From contig NZ_CYUO01000005.1 in assembly GCF_001407835.1 (NCBI RefSeq), forward strand, positions 248,001-312,000: a stretch of DNA of 64,000 bases, read 5' to 3'. Source of the DNA: Lagierella massiliensis (GTDB lineage Bacteria; Bacillota; Clostridia; Tissierellales; Peptoniphilaceae). The position numbers and the translations under genes were made by a program. Positions 44,975 through 54,094 of this stretch are shown in pieces. Position 1 is the stretch's first letter. Each line of letters starts with the position of its first letter. Below the pieces are notes generated by a model. It was not told the DNA's origin. It did not search any database and saw only the letters and a list, made by a program, of their open reading frames with translations.

Positions 44975-46384
44975 ATGGAGTTAATAGAAAAAATAATTAA
45001 GTATTTAAACATAGCCCTTTGGGACTATATACTTTTATTCGGACTTGTAGGACTTGGTATTTATATGACAATACTACTTAAATTTCCACAGTTCAAAAGA
45101 GTATTTCCAGCTCTAAAGAGAATGATTAAAGATATAATAAATAAAGTAGAAGTACCAGAAGGTAGAATGACACCATTCCAATCACTTGCTACAGCAATTG
45201 CTGCACAAGTAGGAACAGGAAATATAATTGGTGTTGCAACAGCAGTTGCATCAGGAGGTCCAGGAGCTGCATTTTGGATGATGATTTCAGCATTCTTCGG
45301 AATGTCTACAATATTTGCCGAAGCAGTCCTTGCACAAAAATATAGAGAATTAAATAATGGAGAACTTGTAGGGGGCCCTGCATACTACATTAAAAATGGA
45401 TTAAAAAATAAAACACTTTCATATATATTTGCATTCTTCTGCGTAGTGGCACTGGGAGTTGTAGGTATAATGGTACAATCAAACTCAGTTGCCGTATCCG
45501 TAAGTACATCATTTAACCTACCAAAAGTTTGGGTTTCAGTAGGACTACTTGCAGTAGTTGCCGCAGTTCTTACAGGAGGAATGGAAAGAATTGCAGGATT
45601 TACAGAAAAAATAGTACCAGTAATGGCATTTGCATATGTATTTGGTGCAATTTTAATAATAATCTTTTACAGAAGTAACATAATACCAGCAATAAAAATG
45701 GTTTTCGAAGGAGCATTTAACCCTAAAGCAATAAACGGTGGTATCCTTGGAATCGGTATACAAGAAGCAATTCGATTTGGAGTTGCAAGAGGACTATTTT
45801 CAAACGAAGCAGGAATGGGTTCAACACCACATTCACATGCAGTTGCAGGAGCAGACCACCCAGCAGAACAAGGTTTCATAGCCATGATAGGAGTGTTCAT
45901 TTCAACTTTCCTAATCTGTATGTGTACAGTTTTAGTTTCACTTACATCAGGAAGCTATGACCCAACAATACCAGCAGCAACAATGGAAAAGACAGCGACA
46001 CTTATGACACAAACAGGGTTTGCAAACGGATTTGGTTCATTCGGAGAAATCTTCCTGTCAGTATCATTGTCCTTCTTCTCACTTACAACAATAGTTGGAT
46101 GGTACTTCTTTGCAGAATCAAACGTAAAACTATTAGTAAATAAAAACAAAAAGATAGTTGGAATGTTTAAATTCGTTGTACTTGCATTTTTACTTTACGG
46201 AACGACTTTACAAGAAGGATTCGTATGGGACCTTGCAGACACAGCAATGGGACTAATGGCACTTCCAAATGTTATAGCAATATTCTTTTTAGCAAAAGAA
46301 GCCAGAGAGATTTTGCGAGATTATGATAGACAAATTAAATCAGGAAAGCCACTACACTATAATTACGAATTTGAAAAAGAATAA
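44975..46384 (+). CDS. Alanine/glycine:cation symporter (AGCS family)
   Basis: A 469-residue secondary transporter that takes up alanine or glycine with sodium or protons. Family features are TPFQSLATAIAAQVGTGNIIGVATAVASGGPGA-type text near residues 65-95 (only its core is quoted here), GGPAYYIKNGL, GIGIQEAIRFGVARGLFSNEAG and GMGSTPHSHAVA. About eleven hydrophobic segments are visible. The start codon abuts the stop of the preceding gene. The DNA shows the ACA/GGA-rich codon use also seen in nifJ, which suggests high expression. A terminator follows. Confidence 0.94.
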   Translation: MELIEKIIKYLNIALWDYILLFGLVGLGIYMTILLKFPQFKRVFPALKRMIKDIINKVEVPEGRMTPFQSLATAIAAQVGTGNIIGVATAVASGGPGAAFWMMISAFFGMSTIFAEAVLAQKYRELNNGELVGGPAYYIKNGLKNKTLSYIFAFFCVVALGVVGIMVQSNSVAVSVSTSFNLPKVWVSVGLLAVVAAVLTGGMERIAGFTEKIVPVMAFAYVFGAILIIIFYRSNIIPAIKMVFEGAFNPKAINGGILGIGIQEAIRFGVARGLFSNEAGMGSTPHSHAVAGADHPAEQGFIAMIGVFISTFLICMCTVLVSLTSGSYDPTIPAATMEKTATLMTQTGFANGFGSFGEIFLSVSLSFFSLTTIVGWYFFAESNVKLLVNKNKKIVGMFKFVVLAFLLYGTTLQEGFVWDLADTAMGLMALPNVIAIFFLAKEAREILRDYDRQIKSGKPLHYNYEFEKE

Positions 46385-46390
46385 AAATAG

Positions 46391-46422
46391 ACACCCATTG
46401 GGAACCCCCTTGGGTGTTTTTT
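46391..46422 (+). terminator. Terminator after the AGCS symporter
   Basis: ACACCCA / TGGGTGT stem with an inner GGG/CCC helix, followed by T residues. Confidence 0.85.
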
Positions 46423-46469
46423 ATGTGACAAGATGGAGATAGAATTGCCATATTACAACGAAAACATTT

Positions 46470-46530
46470 TGTTGCTGACATCCTTAGGTGGCGTGAGCGA
46501 CTCGAAGGATCTCGCTAAAACGAAGAAAAA
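46470..46530 (+). repeat. Interspersed repeat fragment
   Basis: It contains TGACATCCTTAGG, GAGCGACTCGAAGGATCTCG and a following A-rich stretch. It is a shorter, rearranged member of the family at 40545-40685. Confidence 0.65.
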
Positions 46531-46549
46531 AATAGAAATATACATGCAG

Positions 46550-46745
46550 TAAAGTAAAACCTAACAAAACACAATAAAAAAAGTAGAAAATCCAAAAGAT
46601 TTTCTACTACTTTCCCAAAGGGGTCTTGGGGTTTACCCCAAGTCGTTGGGAGGTAAAGGGGGATAGGAACCGTACGAAACGGTTCCTTTTCCCCCTTGAT
46701 AATGATTAGAAATAACCAGGTAGTAGGGTGAAACACTACATAACA
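46550..46745 (-). repeat. Composite palindromic element, copy E
   Basis: Reverse orientation. Modules in order: AGAAAATC / GATTTTCT hairpin inside a GTAG/CTAC extension, CTTGGGGTTTACCCCAAG, TTGGGAGGTAAAGGGGG, a perfect GGAACCGT / ACGGTTCC hairpin between GGGGG and CCCCC runs, then CCAGGTAGTAGGGTG. Confidence 0.87.
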
Positions 46746-46764
46746 TATTAAGATACTTTTGCAT

Positions 46765-46832
46765 TTGCCTTTCACTGAAAAGCAAATGAGATACTTCGAC
46801 TCGCCTTGCTCGCTCAGTATGACAGTACGGGG
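46765..46832 (-). repeat. Interspersed repeat of the CTCAGTATGACA type
   Basis: GAGATACTTCGACTCGCC, a GCTCGCTCAGTATGACAGTAC end and a CCTTTCACTGAAAAG start place it in the same family as 19268-19375. It lies between copies E and F of the composite element. Confidence 0.7.
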
Positions 46833-46871
46833 GGATAACATTCCTAAGAATAAGATGTGGGTAATACATTA

Positions 46872-47118
46872 GGTGCCGTAAGGCACACTAAGAAAATCAA
46901 AAGATTTTCTACTTCTTTTACTGGGTTTGGGGTATCCCCAATCGTTTTAAGGATGTAAAAGGATGGGGTTTTAGGGGCAGGATATGAGGGGAAATCGAAA
47001 TCCCCTTCATCCTGCCCCTAAGAATAAAATAAAAATATAAAATAGAAAAAACCAGGTAGTAGAGTAAAACCTACAAAATAAACTATAAAACTTTATCATG
47101 AACTTTCATACAAAAAGT
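46872..47118 (-). repeat. Composite palindromic element, copy F (long form, inverted partner of copy D)
   Basis: Starts with GTGCC / GGCAC, then AGAAAATC / GATTTTCT, TTGGGGTATCCCCAA and the long stem TTAGGGGCAGGAT (46971-46983) / ATCCTGCCCCTAA (47009-47021). The tail runs through CCAGGTAGTAG to TTTATCATGAACTTTCATAC, the mirror image of the head of copy D. Confidence 0.87.
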
Positions 47119-47138
47119 ACAGCAATTTGATTTGTGAC

Positions 47139-47215
47139 GAAGGAAAAAACGAGATCCTTCGACTACAAATTCTGCCTTGCAAAAATTTTCGCTCAGAATG
47201 ACATCCATGTAGTGT
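47139..47215 (-). repeat. Interspersed repeat of the CTCAGAATGACA type
   Basis: ACGAGATCCTTCGACTAC, a TTGCAAAAATTTTCGCTC segment and AGAATGACA, directly joined to copy G of the composite element. Confidence 0.72.
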
Positions 47216-47470
47216 AGAACCTCCAACAGTGGTGCCGTTAGGCACAAAAAGAAAATCCAAAAGATTTTCTTCCTCTTTCACACAGGGGTCTCGGGGAAAC
47301 CCCGAGTCGTTGGGAGGTAAAGGGGGTAAAAGGGGGATAGGAACCGTACGAAAAGGTTCCTTTTCCCCCTTGATTATTATTAGAAAAAACAAGGTAGTAG
47401 GGTGTGACCCTATAAAACAAACAATGAAACTTTTGAATATATTTTTTATTGAAAGTTTTTTAAAACTTTC
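47216..47470 (-). repeat. Composite palindromic element, copy G
   Basis: Reverse orientation. Hairpins GTGCC / GGCAC, AGAAAATC / GATTTTCT, CTCGGGG / CCCCGAG and GGAACC / GGTTCC inside GGGGG/CCCCC runs, then AAGGTAGTAGGG and GAAAGTTTT / AAAACTTTC (about 47449-47470). Nearly identical to copy H over about 155 bases. Open frames that cross it on both strands are an effect of the repeat, not genes. Confidence 0.87.
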
Positions 47471-47535
47471 ATCCTTTTGTTCTCTGGACACCAATCATTA
47501 AGTACATTAAAATAATAAATAGAAAGGAAATTCAA

Positions 47536-48444
47536 ATGATAAAAAATTTTTATGACAAATATATGTATACACCAATGCCCGAAATGCATAACGAAATGAT
47601 TCCAGTTACAGATGGATGTTCATATGGACAATGTATTTATTGTGACCTTAATATGGGGAAAAAATTTAGAGTATTTGATTTAGAAGATATAAAAAAATAT
47701 ATACAAAAAAGAGCGAGATTTTACGAAGGGAAGAGATTTACTCCAAAAAAATTTACACTTCTTGAAGGAAACCCACTTTGTTTAAAAACCGATTTTCTCG
47801 CAGAAGTTCTAATAGAGATAAAAAAGAATTTTCCAGAGATGAAATATGTATCCTGCTTTGCCCGCTCGGAAGATATACTGAGGAAAAGCAAAGAAGATCT
47901 TAAAAATTTAAAAAGTTTAGGACTTGACAGACTTTGCATAGGAATAGAATCAGGAGATGACGAAGTTTTAAAATTTCATCACAAAGGCGTTACCTCAGAA
48001 GAACAGCTTAAAGCACTAAAACTATTAGAAGAAGTAGGAATATCCTATTCATGCTATATAATGCTTGGACTTGGAGGAAAAAGCCATTCGAAAGAACATA
48101 TCTTAAATACTGCAAAGTTTTTGAATAAGACAAATCCATTTGAGATAGTTGTAGTAAACTTAGTGATTTTTTCAGGAGCAGAATTAGTTAAATATGTAAA
48201 AAGTGGAGAATTTAAAAGAATTTCACTAAAAGAACAAATAGAAGAAGAAATATTACTTTTAGAAAATTTAAAAATTCACACAGTCTATAATGGAACACAT
48301 AAAACTAAGATATTGCCATTAACCACAAAGATACCAGAAAGAAAAAAAGACCTTATAAAAATGTTAAAAGAAGAAGATGAAAAGACAAATAGAGAATTAC
48401 TACAAGAAGAACGTAAAAAATGGGGAGTGTGGGATAAAGAATAA
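47536..48444 (+). CDS. Radical SAM protein
   Basis: A 302-residue radical S-adenosylmethionine enzyme of unknown substrate. The cluster motif is CSYGQCIYC (Cys28, Cys33, Cys36), a CX4CX2C spacing found in one branch of B12-type radical SAM proteins. Further core features are LLEGNPLCLKTD, RLCIGIESGDDEVLKFHHKG and YIMLGLGGKSHSKEH. A charged C-terminal tail ends WGVWDKE. AAAGGA precedes the ATG. It stands alone between repeat-filled gaps, so context gives no clue to its pathway. Confidence 0.9.
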   Translation: MIKNFYDKYMYTPMPEMHNEMIPVTDGCSYGQCIYCDLNMGKKFRVFDLEDIKKYIQKRARFYEGKRFTPKKFTLLEGNPLCLKTDFLAEVLIEIKKNFPEMKYVSCFARSEDILRKSKEDLKNLKSLGLDRLCIGIESGDDEVLKFHHKGVTSEEQLKALKLLEEVGISYSCYIMLGLGGKSHSKEHILNTAKFLNKTNPFEIVVVNLVIFSGAELVKYVKSGEFKRISLKEQIEEEILLLENLKIHTVYNGTHKTKILPLTTKIPERKKDLIKMLKEEDEKTNRELLQEERKKWGVWDKE

Positions 48445-48446
48445 AA

Positions 48447-48600
48447 AATAGGTCGCCTTCTGACACTTTCCTGTCGGAAAGTGAAACGAGATCGACATTT
48501 GACCTACAACGAAGACTTCGTCTTCTGTTAGGTCAAGAATTCTTCGACTACAATTTTTACTGCGTAAAAATTTCCACTCACAATGACATTCATGTATTGT
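48447..48600 (-). repeat. Interspersed repeat with hairpin module, inverted partner of 40945-41135
   Basis: It begins one base after the radical SAM stop region with ATAGGTCGCCTTCTGACAC and holds the hairpins CACTTTC...GAAAGTG and GACCTA...TAGGTC, ending ...CACAATGACATT. The first 100 bases mirror 40989-41088. Confidence 0.82.
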
Positions 48601-48793
48601 AGAACCTCCAATAGTGGTGCCGTTAGGCACAAAAAGAAAATCCAAAAGATTTTCTTCCTCTTTCCCAGAGGGGTCTCGGGGAAACCCCGAGTCGTTGGGA
48701 GGTAAAGGGGGTAAAAGGGGGATAGGAACCGTACGAAAAGGTTCCTTTTCCCCCTTATTTATCCTTTTAATAAAAGTTTTTACGAAAAACTTT
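48601..48793 (-). repeat. Composite palindromic element, copy H
   Basis: Reverse orientation, the same modules as copy G. The last hairpin, AAAGTTTTT / AAAAACTTT at 48773-48793, overlaps the 3' end of the ABC transporter gene that stops at 48780, so the element supplies its stop codon and last residues. In the leftward direction the AGAAAATC hairpin is followed by TTTTT and could end the ABC transcript. Confidence 0.87.
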
Positions 48794-50537
48794 CCCCCTT
48801 CAATTCATAGTACTTACCATGTTTTTTCATCAACTCGTCGTGTGTTCCCGCTTCTACAATTCGTCCCTTTTCCAGCACGATAATCTGGTCACAGTTCTTT
48901 ATTGTCGACAGTCTATGGGCGATTATAAATGACGTTCTTCCCTTCATCAAGTTTTCTAATCCCATCTGGATATATTTCTCCGTCTCTGAGTCAATTGATG
49001 CAGTTGCTTCGTCTAACACCAATATCTTTGGGTCCATCAACACAGATCTTGCAAAGGTCACAATCTGTTTTTCCCCAAGGGATAGTCCTACGCCTTCGCC
49101 ATTCAGGTTGCTGTCCAGTCCGTCATGTAGCTTTGAATACATATAGCTTCCCCCTGAGGTCTTCAGTGCATTTATAATTTCCTCATCACTGTGGTCATAT
49201 CCAAGTGCGATATTGTCCCGTAGAGTTCCTTTAAATATAAATGGATCTTGTAGCACCAGTGACATATGTTTTCTAAGTTCCCTTGAACTATAATTATTTA
49301 TATCTCGTCCATCAATCAAAATCTCTCCACTGTCCACATTATAAAATCTAAAAATCAAGTTTATAATTGAACTCTTTCCAGATCCAGTGTCCCCAACAAT
49401 GGCAGTTTTAGTTCCCCTTGGTGCGTGGAAACTGATATTATGAAGTACAGGATTTCCATCAACATAGGAAAAACTTACATCTCTAAATTCCACATCTCCA
49501 CACACATTTTCTAAACTCTCCTCGCCTTCATATTCATATTCTTCGTCCAACACCTCTGTAATATGATGCGCCGAACCCAGTGCCTTTTCAAGAATGTTCA
49601 TACGTCTTAAAGTATTTGTGATATTTTCATAAATCTTATTATTATATTGGATTAAAAGTAACATAAACCCAACCGTCATAACAGGGCTTTTTTCCAAAAT
49701 CCCCTTTCCAACCACATATACAATAACAACAGTGGAAAGCATCCTTAAAAAGTCCGACAGATTCCATGAAAACAAAGAGTCAAACACTTCAATTTTAAGT
49801 CCAGTTTTGTATAGTTTATCATTGCTATCTTTAAACTCATCATAGGCTTCCTCAGTTACACCAAAGGCTCTAAGAATTGAAACTCCATTCAAATTTTCAT
49901 TTAAATCCGCGGTAATCTTCGACCTGTCCTTTCGATATGCAATGTGAAGTCTTGCAGAATATTTATTATAGACTATAATGAGCACAATCATAATTGGAAC
50001 TGGCACACAGAGAATAAGCCCCGCATAAAAGTCCTTTCTCATAACGTATATAATAGAACCGATTATAAAGCAGATTGAAGAAAAAGCAGTAGCAAATCCA
50101 TAGAAAAATATTTCCTTAACCTGGTCAATGTCACTTACCACCCTTGAAGATATAGTTCCAACAGGAGTTTTATCATAAAAGGAAAGGGGCAGTTTCAAAG
50201 TGTGAAAGTAAAGTCTTTCCCTAAGACTGTGGGCAGCCTTGTTGGAAGTTCTCTTTAACTGCAACACCTTTACATAGTTAAAAACATTTGTAAATAGAAT
50301 TGACCCCATATATAAAGAGGAAGTAATTATAAAAGATTTCTTGTTTACAATGCCAACCTTAGAAGAAATTTCCACATCAATTAGCTTCTTTAGTATAATA
50401 GGGGATAGTAGCCCTAAAAAAGTTGCAATTAATGACAGTACAATTCCAAAAAATAAATCGACCTTTACATTTTTTAGAGTTGACAACATTAGTCGTCCAG
50501 TCCCCTTACGGAACATTTTTTCATTAGTACTCTCCAT
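48780..50537 (-). CDS. ABC exporter half-transporter, catalytically competent Walker B
   Basis: A 585-residue ABC type 1 exporter subunit: six-helix membrane domain (about 20-330) and ATPase domain. Walker A GDTGSGKSS, Walker B ILVLDE with the catalytic Glu, and H-loop AHR are present. Its signature is LSLGEKQ instead of LSGGQ. The partner gene upstream has the opposite defects, so the two fit a heterodimeric exporter with one active and one degenerate ATP site, like the TM287/288 type. GGGGG six bases before the ATG supports the start. It overlaps the upstream gene by 14 bases. Substrate unknown, multidrug or lipid export likely. Confidence 0.92.
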   Translation of the reverse strand: MESTNEKMFRKGTGRLMLSTLKNVKVDLFFGIVLSLIATFLGLLSPIILKKLIDVEISSKVGIVNKKSFIITSSLYMGSILFTNVFNYVKVLQLKRTSNKAAHSLRERLYFHTLKLPLSFYDKTPVGTISSRVVSDIDQVKEIFFYGFATAFSSICFIIGSIIYVMRKDFYAGLILCVPVPIMIVLIIVYNKYSARLHIAYRKDRSKITADLNENLNGVSILRAFGVTEEAYDEFKDSNDKLYKTGLKIEVFDSLFSWNLSDFLRMLSTVVIVYVVGKGILEKSPVMTVGFMLLLIQYNNKIYENITNTLRRMNILEKALGSAHHITEVLDEEYEYEGEESLENVCGDVEFRDVSFSYVDGNPVLHNISFHAPRGTKTAIVGDTGSGKSSIINLIFRFYNVDSGEILIDGRDINNYSSRELRKHMSLVLQDPFIFKGTLRDNIALGYDHSDEEIINALKTSGGSYMYSKLHDGLDSNLNGEGVGLSLGEKQIVTFARSVLMDPKILVLDEATASIDSETEKYIQMGLENLMKGRTSFIIAHRLSTIKNCDQIIVLEKGRIVEAGTHDELMKKHGKYYELKGESFS

Positions 50538-52254
50538 ACAACACCCCCTGACTTAGAGCTTGCTCATAAAACCACTTTCTATTTTTCACAAGGCTATTAA
50601 AATCGCCCCGTTCGACAATTTTGCCATTGTCCACCACCAATATCTCATCAAAATCTTTAATTGCACTGATTTTGTGGCTGGACATTACAACAATCTTGTC
50701 ACCAAGAACACTATTCAGATTGTTTAAAATATTTCTTTCAGTACTGTTGTCCACCGCAGAAAGCACATCATCAAGAACCAACAAATCCACATCAGTTAAC
50801 AAAGCCCTCGAAAGAGATACCCTCTGTTTTTGACCACCAGATAGACTAACACCAAGCTCACCACTTAAAGTTTCAAGACCCTCAGGAAGATCCTTCAAAT
50901 CCTTTTCAAAGTCCGAAAGCCTTATGGCATTGATCACAGCCTCTTCATTTACATCACGAAAGAATTTAATATTCTCCCCAATGGACTTACTAAACAAAAA
51001 GTGTTCCTGAGGCACATAACCAATTTTTTTCCGAAGAACATCAAAGTTTACTTCCTTTACATCAACGCCATTGATTTTGATTTCACCAGAAAAATCAGGA
51101 TATTCCCGAATGACCATACGTAAAATAGAAGTCTTACCACTCCCAGTCTTACCAACAATTCCATATCTCTTTCCCTTTTCAAGATGAAGATTGATATTAG
51201 AAAGACCAAAACTATCATTCATAGGGTAGCTAAAGGAAACATTACTAAAGTCCATAGAATCAATAGATGTAATCACATCAAAGTCACTTTTTTTCTTACC
51301 TTCACCGTAGTCAATTAAATTTTCAACCCTCTTCAAACTATTCTTTCCCGCCTTGGAAATTACGATACAGTCGCTTATAGCAAAGGCAGGCCAAGAAAGG
51401 TACATTAGATACATGGAAAAAGTTACAAGCTCTCCATAGCTAATCTTTCCTTCCTTAATAAGCCTTGCACCAAGTACAAAAGAAACAACTGCCCCAACTC
51501 CAGAAATAATTTCCACAATGGGCATATATAAAGTGTTTAGTTTTTGCAACCTAAGCTCTTCGTCTAAATTTTTATCAACCTTCTTCATAAAGCCCCTGCC
51601 CATAATAGAAGAAAGATTAAAAGTTTTAATCACCTTTATACCAGTGTAGGTTTCAAGAGCAGAGTCATGCAAAGAGTCCATTGACTTCTTTAGAGAAAGA
51701 TACCTTCTATCATAGTTCTTGCTCACCAAAGTTACCAAGTAAACCATAATAGGCAAAGTAATAATAGGAACGATAGTTAAAGGTACAGAAATATTAAACA
51801 TATAATAGAAGATAAGACAGGGAAATAAAATTCCATCCATCAAAGTCATCATTCCATACCCAACCACATCAGCAATATTCGCAGAGTCAGAAGTAGCCTT
51901 GTTTATAATGTCAGAAATTGGATTTTTCTTAAAAAACACAGGGCTTTGACTAAGTGCCTTAAAAAAGATTTTTAGTCTTATCTCATTGTCAACATAGTAG
52001 TAATTTCTAAAGAAAATATAATTCCACAGTCCATTAGCTATGTAGTTAAAAGCTCCCACACATAAAATAATAATAGAATACTTTTTTACAATCGGTAGAG
52101 TCAACGTCCCAGACTCCACAAAGCCAGTCAAAGTACCAACAATTTTAGGAAGTAATAGAGTTGTAAACAAAGTCAAAATACCAACAACAAAACCAAAAAC
52201 CATTTGATACTTAAACTTTTTTACCAAACTATAATACTTTTTTAAATTAGACAT
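50524..52254 (-). CDS. ABC exporter half-transporter, degenerate Walker B
   Basis: A 576-residue partner of the next gene. The membrane domain is at residues about 15-310, then the ATPase domain with Walker A GKTGSGKTS, canonical signature LSGGQKQR and Walker B LLVLDD, where Asp replaces the catalytic Glu. H-loop SHK. The pairing of LDD here with LSLGE in the partner puts both changes in the same composite ATP site, the usual plan in heterodimeric exporters. GGAGG precedes the ATG. First gene of the two-gene leftward operon. Confidence 0.92.
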   Translation of the reverse strand: MSNLKKYYSLVKKFKYQMVFGFVVGILTLFTTLLLPKIVGTLTGFVESGTLTLPIVKKYSIIILCVGAFNYIANGLWNYIFFRNYYYVDNEIRLKIFFKALSQSPVFFKKNPISDIINKATSDSANIADVVGYGMMTLMDGILFPCLIFYYMFNISVPLTIVPIITLPIMVYLVTLVSKNYDRRYLSLKKSMDSLHDSALETYTGIKVIKTFNLSSIMGRGFMKKVDKNLDEELRLQKLNTLYMPIVEIISGVGAVVSFVLGARLIKEGKISYGELVTFSMYLMYLSWPAFAISDCIVISKAGKNSLKRVENLIDYGEGKKKSDFDVITSIDSMDFSNVSFSYPMNDSFGLSNINLHLEKGKRYGIVGKTGSGKTSILRMVIREYPDFSGEIKINGVDVKEVNFDVLRKKIGYVPQEHFLFSKSIGENIKFFRDVNEEAVINAIRLSDFEKDLKDLPEGLETLSGELGVSLSGGQKQRVSLSRALLTDVDLLVLDDVLSAVDNSTERNILNNLNSVLGDKIVVMSSHKISAIKDFDEILVVDNGKIVERGDFNSLVKNRKWFYEQALSQGVLYGEY

Positions 52255-52667
52255 ATTTCACCTCCAATAAGACCATGATAAAACAAGATTTTCCATAAGT
52301 AAAGAGTAGAAAAAAATGTATCGTATCCCATAACACTTAAAGAATAGTTTAATATCTGAATAGAAGCTTAAAACTAAATCCTTTAAATTTAAAATTAAAA
52401 AGAGAGCATAAATATCAAAAAAAAAAAAAATAAAATTTCAAAAATGATTTAAATAAAAATTTTAAACCAACAAAATGGTGTATAATAGAATCAGAGGAGA
52501 GAAGAAAAAAATATTGTAAAGGCAAAACGAAAATAAAAAAATTAAAATGCCTCAAATAGCAAAATAATTAAAATAACGGCAAAAGGAAAGTCAAGTTTAC
52601 ACTTTTAGGTAATTGTGACAAAAACGTAACATTAATACAAAAAAATATAAAAAATACTTATAAAAAC
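52255..52667. other. AT-rich gap between the ABC operon and the giant adhesin 2 promoter
   Basis: No gene is seen. It holds a run of 14 A residues (52417-52430) and many shorter A/T tracts. The ABC promoter should lie in the first ~150 bases on the minus strand, but I see no convincing boxes. Confidence 0.5.
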
Positions 52668-52695
52668 TTGATTTTTTATCTCATAAGATTATACT
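52668..52695 (+). promoter_or_regulatory. Candidate sigma-A promoter of giant adhesin 2
   Basis: TTGATT (52668-52673), 16-base spacer, TATACT (52690-52695). Flanking sequence resembles the giant adhesin 1 promoter (AAAACTTG before, TTTATAAATCTAAA after). The predicted leader is about 325 bases, three times longer than in gene 1. Confidence 0.6.
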
Positions 52696-52759
52696 TAAAT
52701 GTAAGAGAGGTATGGGTACATATTTATAAATCTAAAGACACAAATTTTTTTTACTTAGT

Positions 52760-52981
52760 TTGAGCTAAGTTGAATAAATATCTTGAAATTTTTATATTCT
52801 TATATTCATACCCCAGGTCTTAATTATAATATTAAATAAAAAATTTGAATTGTAAGCAGATGGAAAAATTAAAGAGGAAACATTTGCAATTATTGAAATC
52901 GTAATCTTTATTCCAATTTAGGATTTCCATCAACTCTAAGTTCTATTTGAGAACTGATAACTTAGTGTTTCACTAAGAAAA
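52760..52981 (+). other. Extra leader segment of giant adhesin 2
   Basis: About 220 bases absent from the leader of giant adhesin 1, placed between the promoter-proximal similarity and the 1.1-kb repeat. It contains the hairpin CTTAGTG-TTT-CACTAAG (52961-52977), 44 bases before the ATG. No open frame of note. Confidence 0.5.
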
Positions 52982-54094
52982 AGATTAAAATCTATAATTA
53001 AAGTTATTTCAGGAGGAGACATGGACAGGAAAATACTTAGGCGAATATCATCAGGCCTACTAAGCTTATTACTTGTAATGCAAGTATTAGTTCAACCAGT
53101 AATGGCAGTTCAAAACACAAACGACTTGCCAAGCGAAGTAAAGACGCAGGAAGTGAAAGAAGAAACCCATTCCAAAGAAGGGGTAATTGACCCTGCCATA
53201 AAAGAAGAACTAAGCCCATTAGAACAGGCATATATAGAACAGTTAGAAGATAACAGTTTTGCCTTTCTAAGAGGACCATACGTCATAAGTTCACAAGAAG
53301 ACTTTGACTTAAGAGAATACACCTTTGTAGAAAAAGACGAAGAAGGAAAAGTTTTACTTGTTAGAGGAGACGAAGTAGAAGACTTCTCCAACATAGAAGA
53401 AATAACAGAACTTGTAGAAAGATACAGACAAGACTACAAAGATTTACAAAACAAAGAAACAAAAGAACTAAATCCAACAAAAAGTCAACTAAAAATAAAC
53501 TACAAGGACTACAAAGAGCTTTCAATACCAATAGTAATAAACGACATAGAAAACAAATACGAAAGCACAAAGAATGAAAACATTACACTAAAAAGAGACA
53601 AAGAAGAACAACTAACAAAAGAAATCTTTGTAAACAGTCTAAAAGACCTTGAAGACATATTACTAACCTTCAAGGGAGAAAAAGACATAAAAGACCTTGA
53701 CATAACAAAAGTGGAAAAAGTTTACACCGGAGAAGACGAAGATGGGGTCACAGTAGAAGAAGTCTTAACAGAAGTTCTAAAAGAAGGACACCAAGACAAA
53801 AACAAAGTCATTTCACTAAACATAGCAGAACTATATCCTGGATACAAATACATTTTCACACTTTCATCAAAGAAGGTAAAAGAAGATAATACAGTTTTAA
53901 CAGAAATAACTACATTAGAAAAAGACAAAGAAGAAGCAGAAACAGAAGAACTTGGAAAAGCTATAGTAGAAGAAGAAAAAGAAACAGAATCTACAGAAGC
54001 TACAGATAAAAAAGAAAACAATAAAGCAACAGAAGAAACTTCTGCTACAAATCCTACTGAAACTAATAATATAAAAGAAGATAAAAAACAAGAA
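52982..54094 (+). repeat. 1.1-kb direct repeat, copy 2 (leader and N-terminus of giant adhesin)
   Basis: Counterpart of 5936-7045; same orientation, 47 kb apart. Small differences include AGCGAAG for AAAGAAG early on, and a shorter acidic stretch near 53730. Confidence 0.93.

Noticed and set aside
47096-47494. Open frames of 60-132 codons crossing the composite elements on both strands (also at 19380-19628, 40305-40520, 40701-40928, 46515-46869, 48400-48645 and 48614-48883)
   Set aside because: They follow the repeated hairpins, lack ribosome sites, are broken differently in each copy and exist on both strands; they are best seen as a by-product of the repeats.
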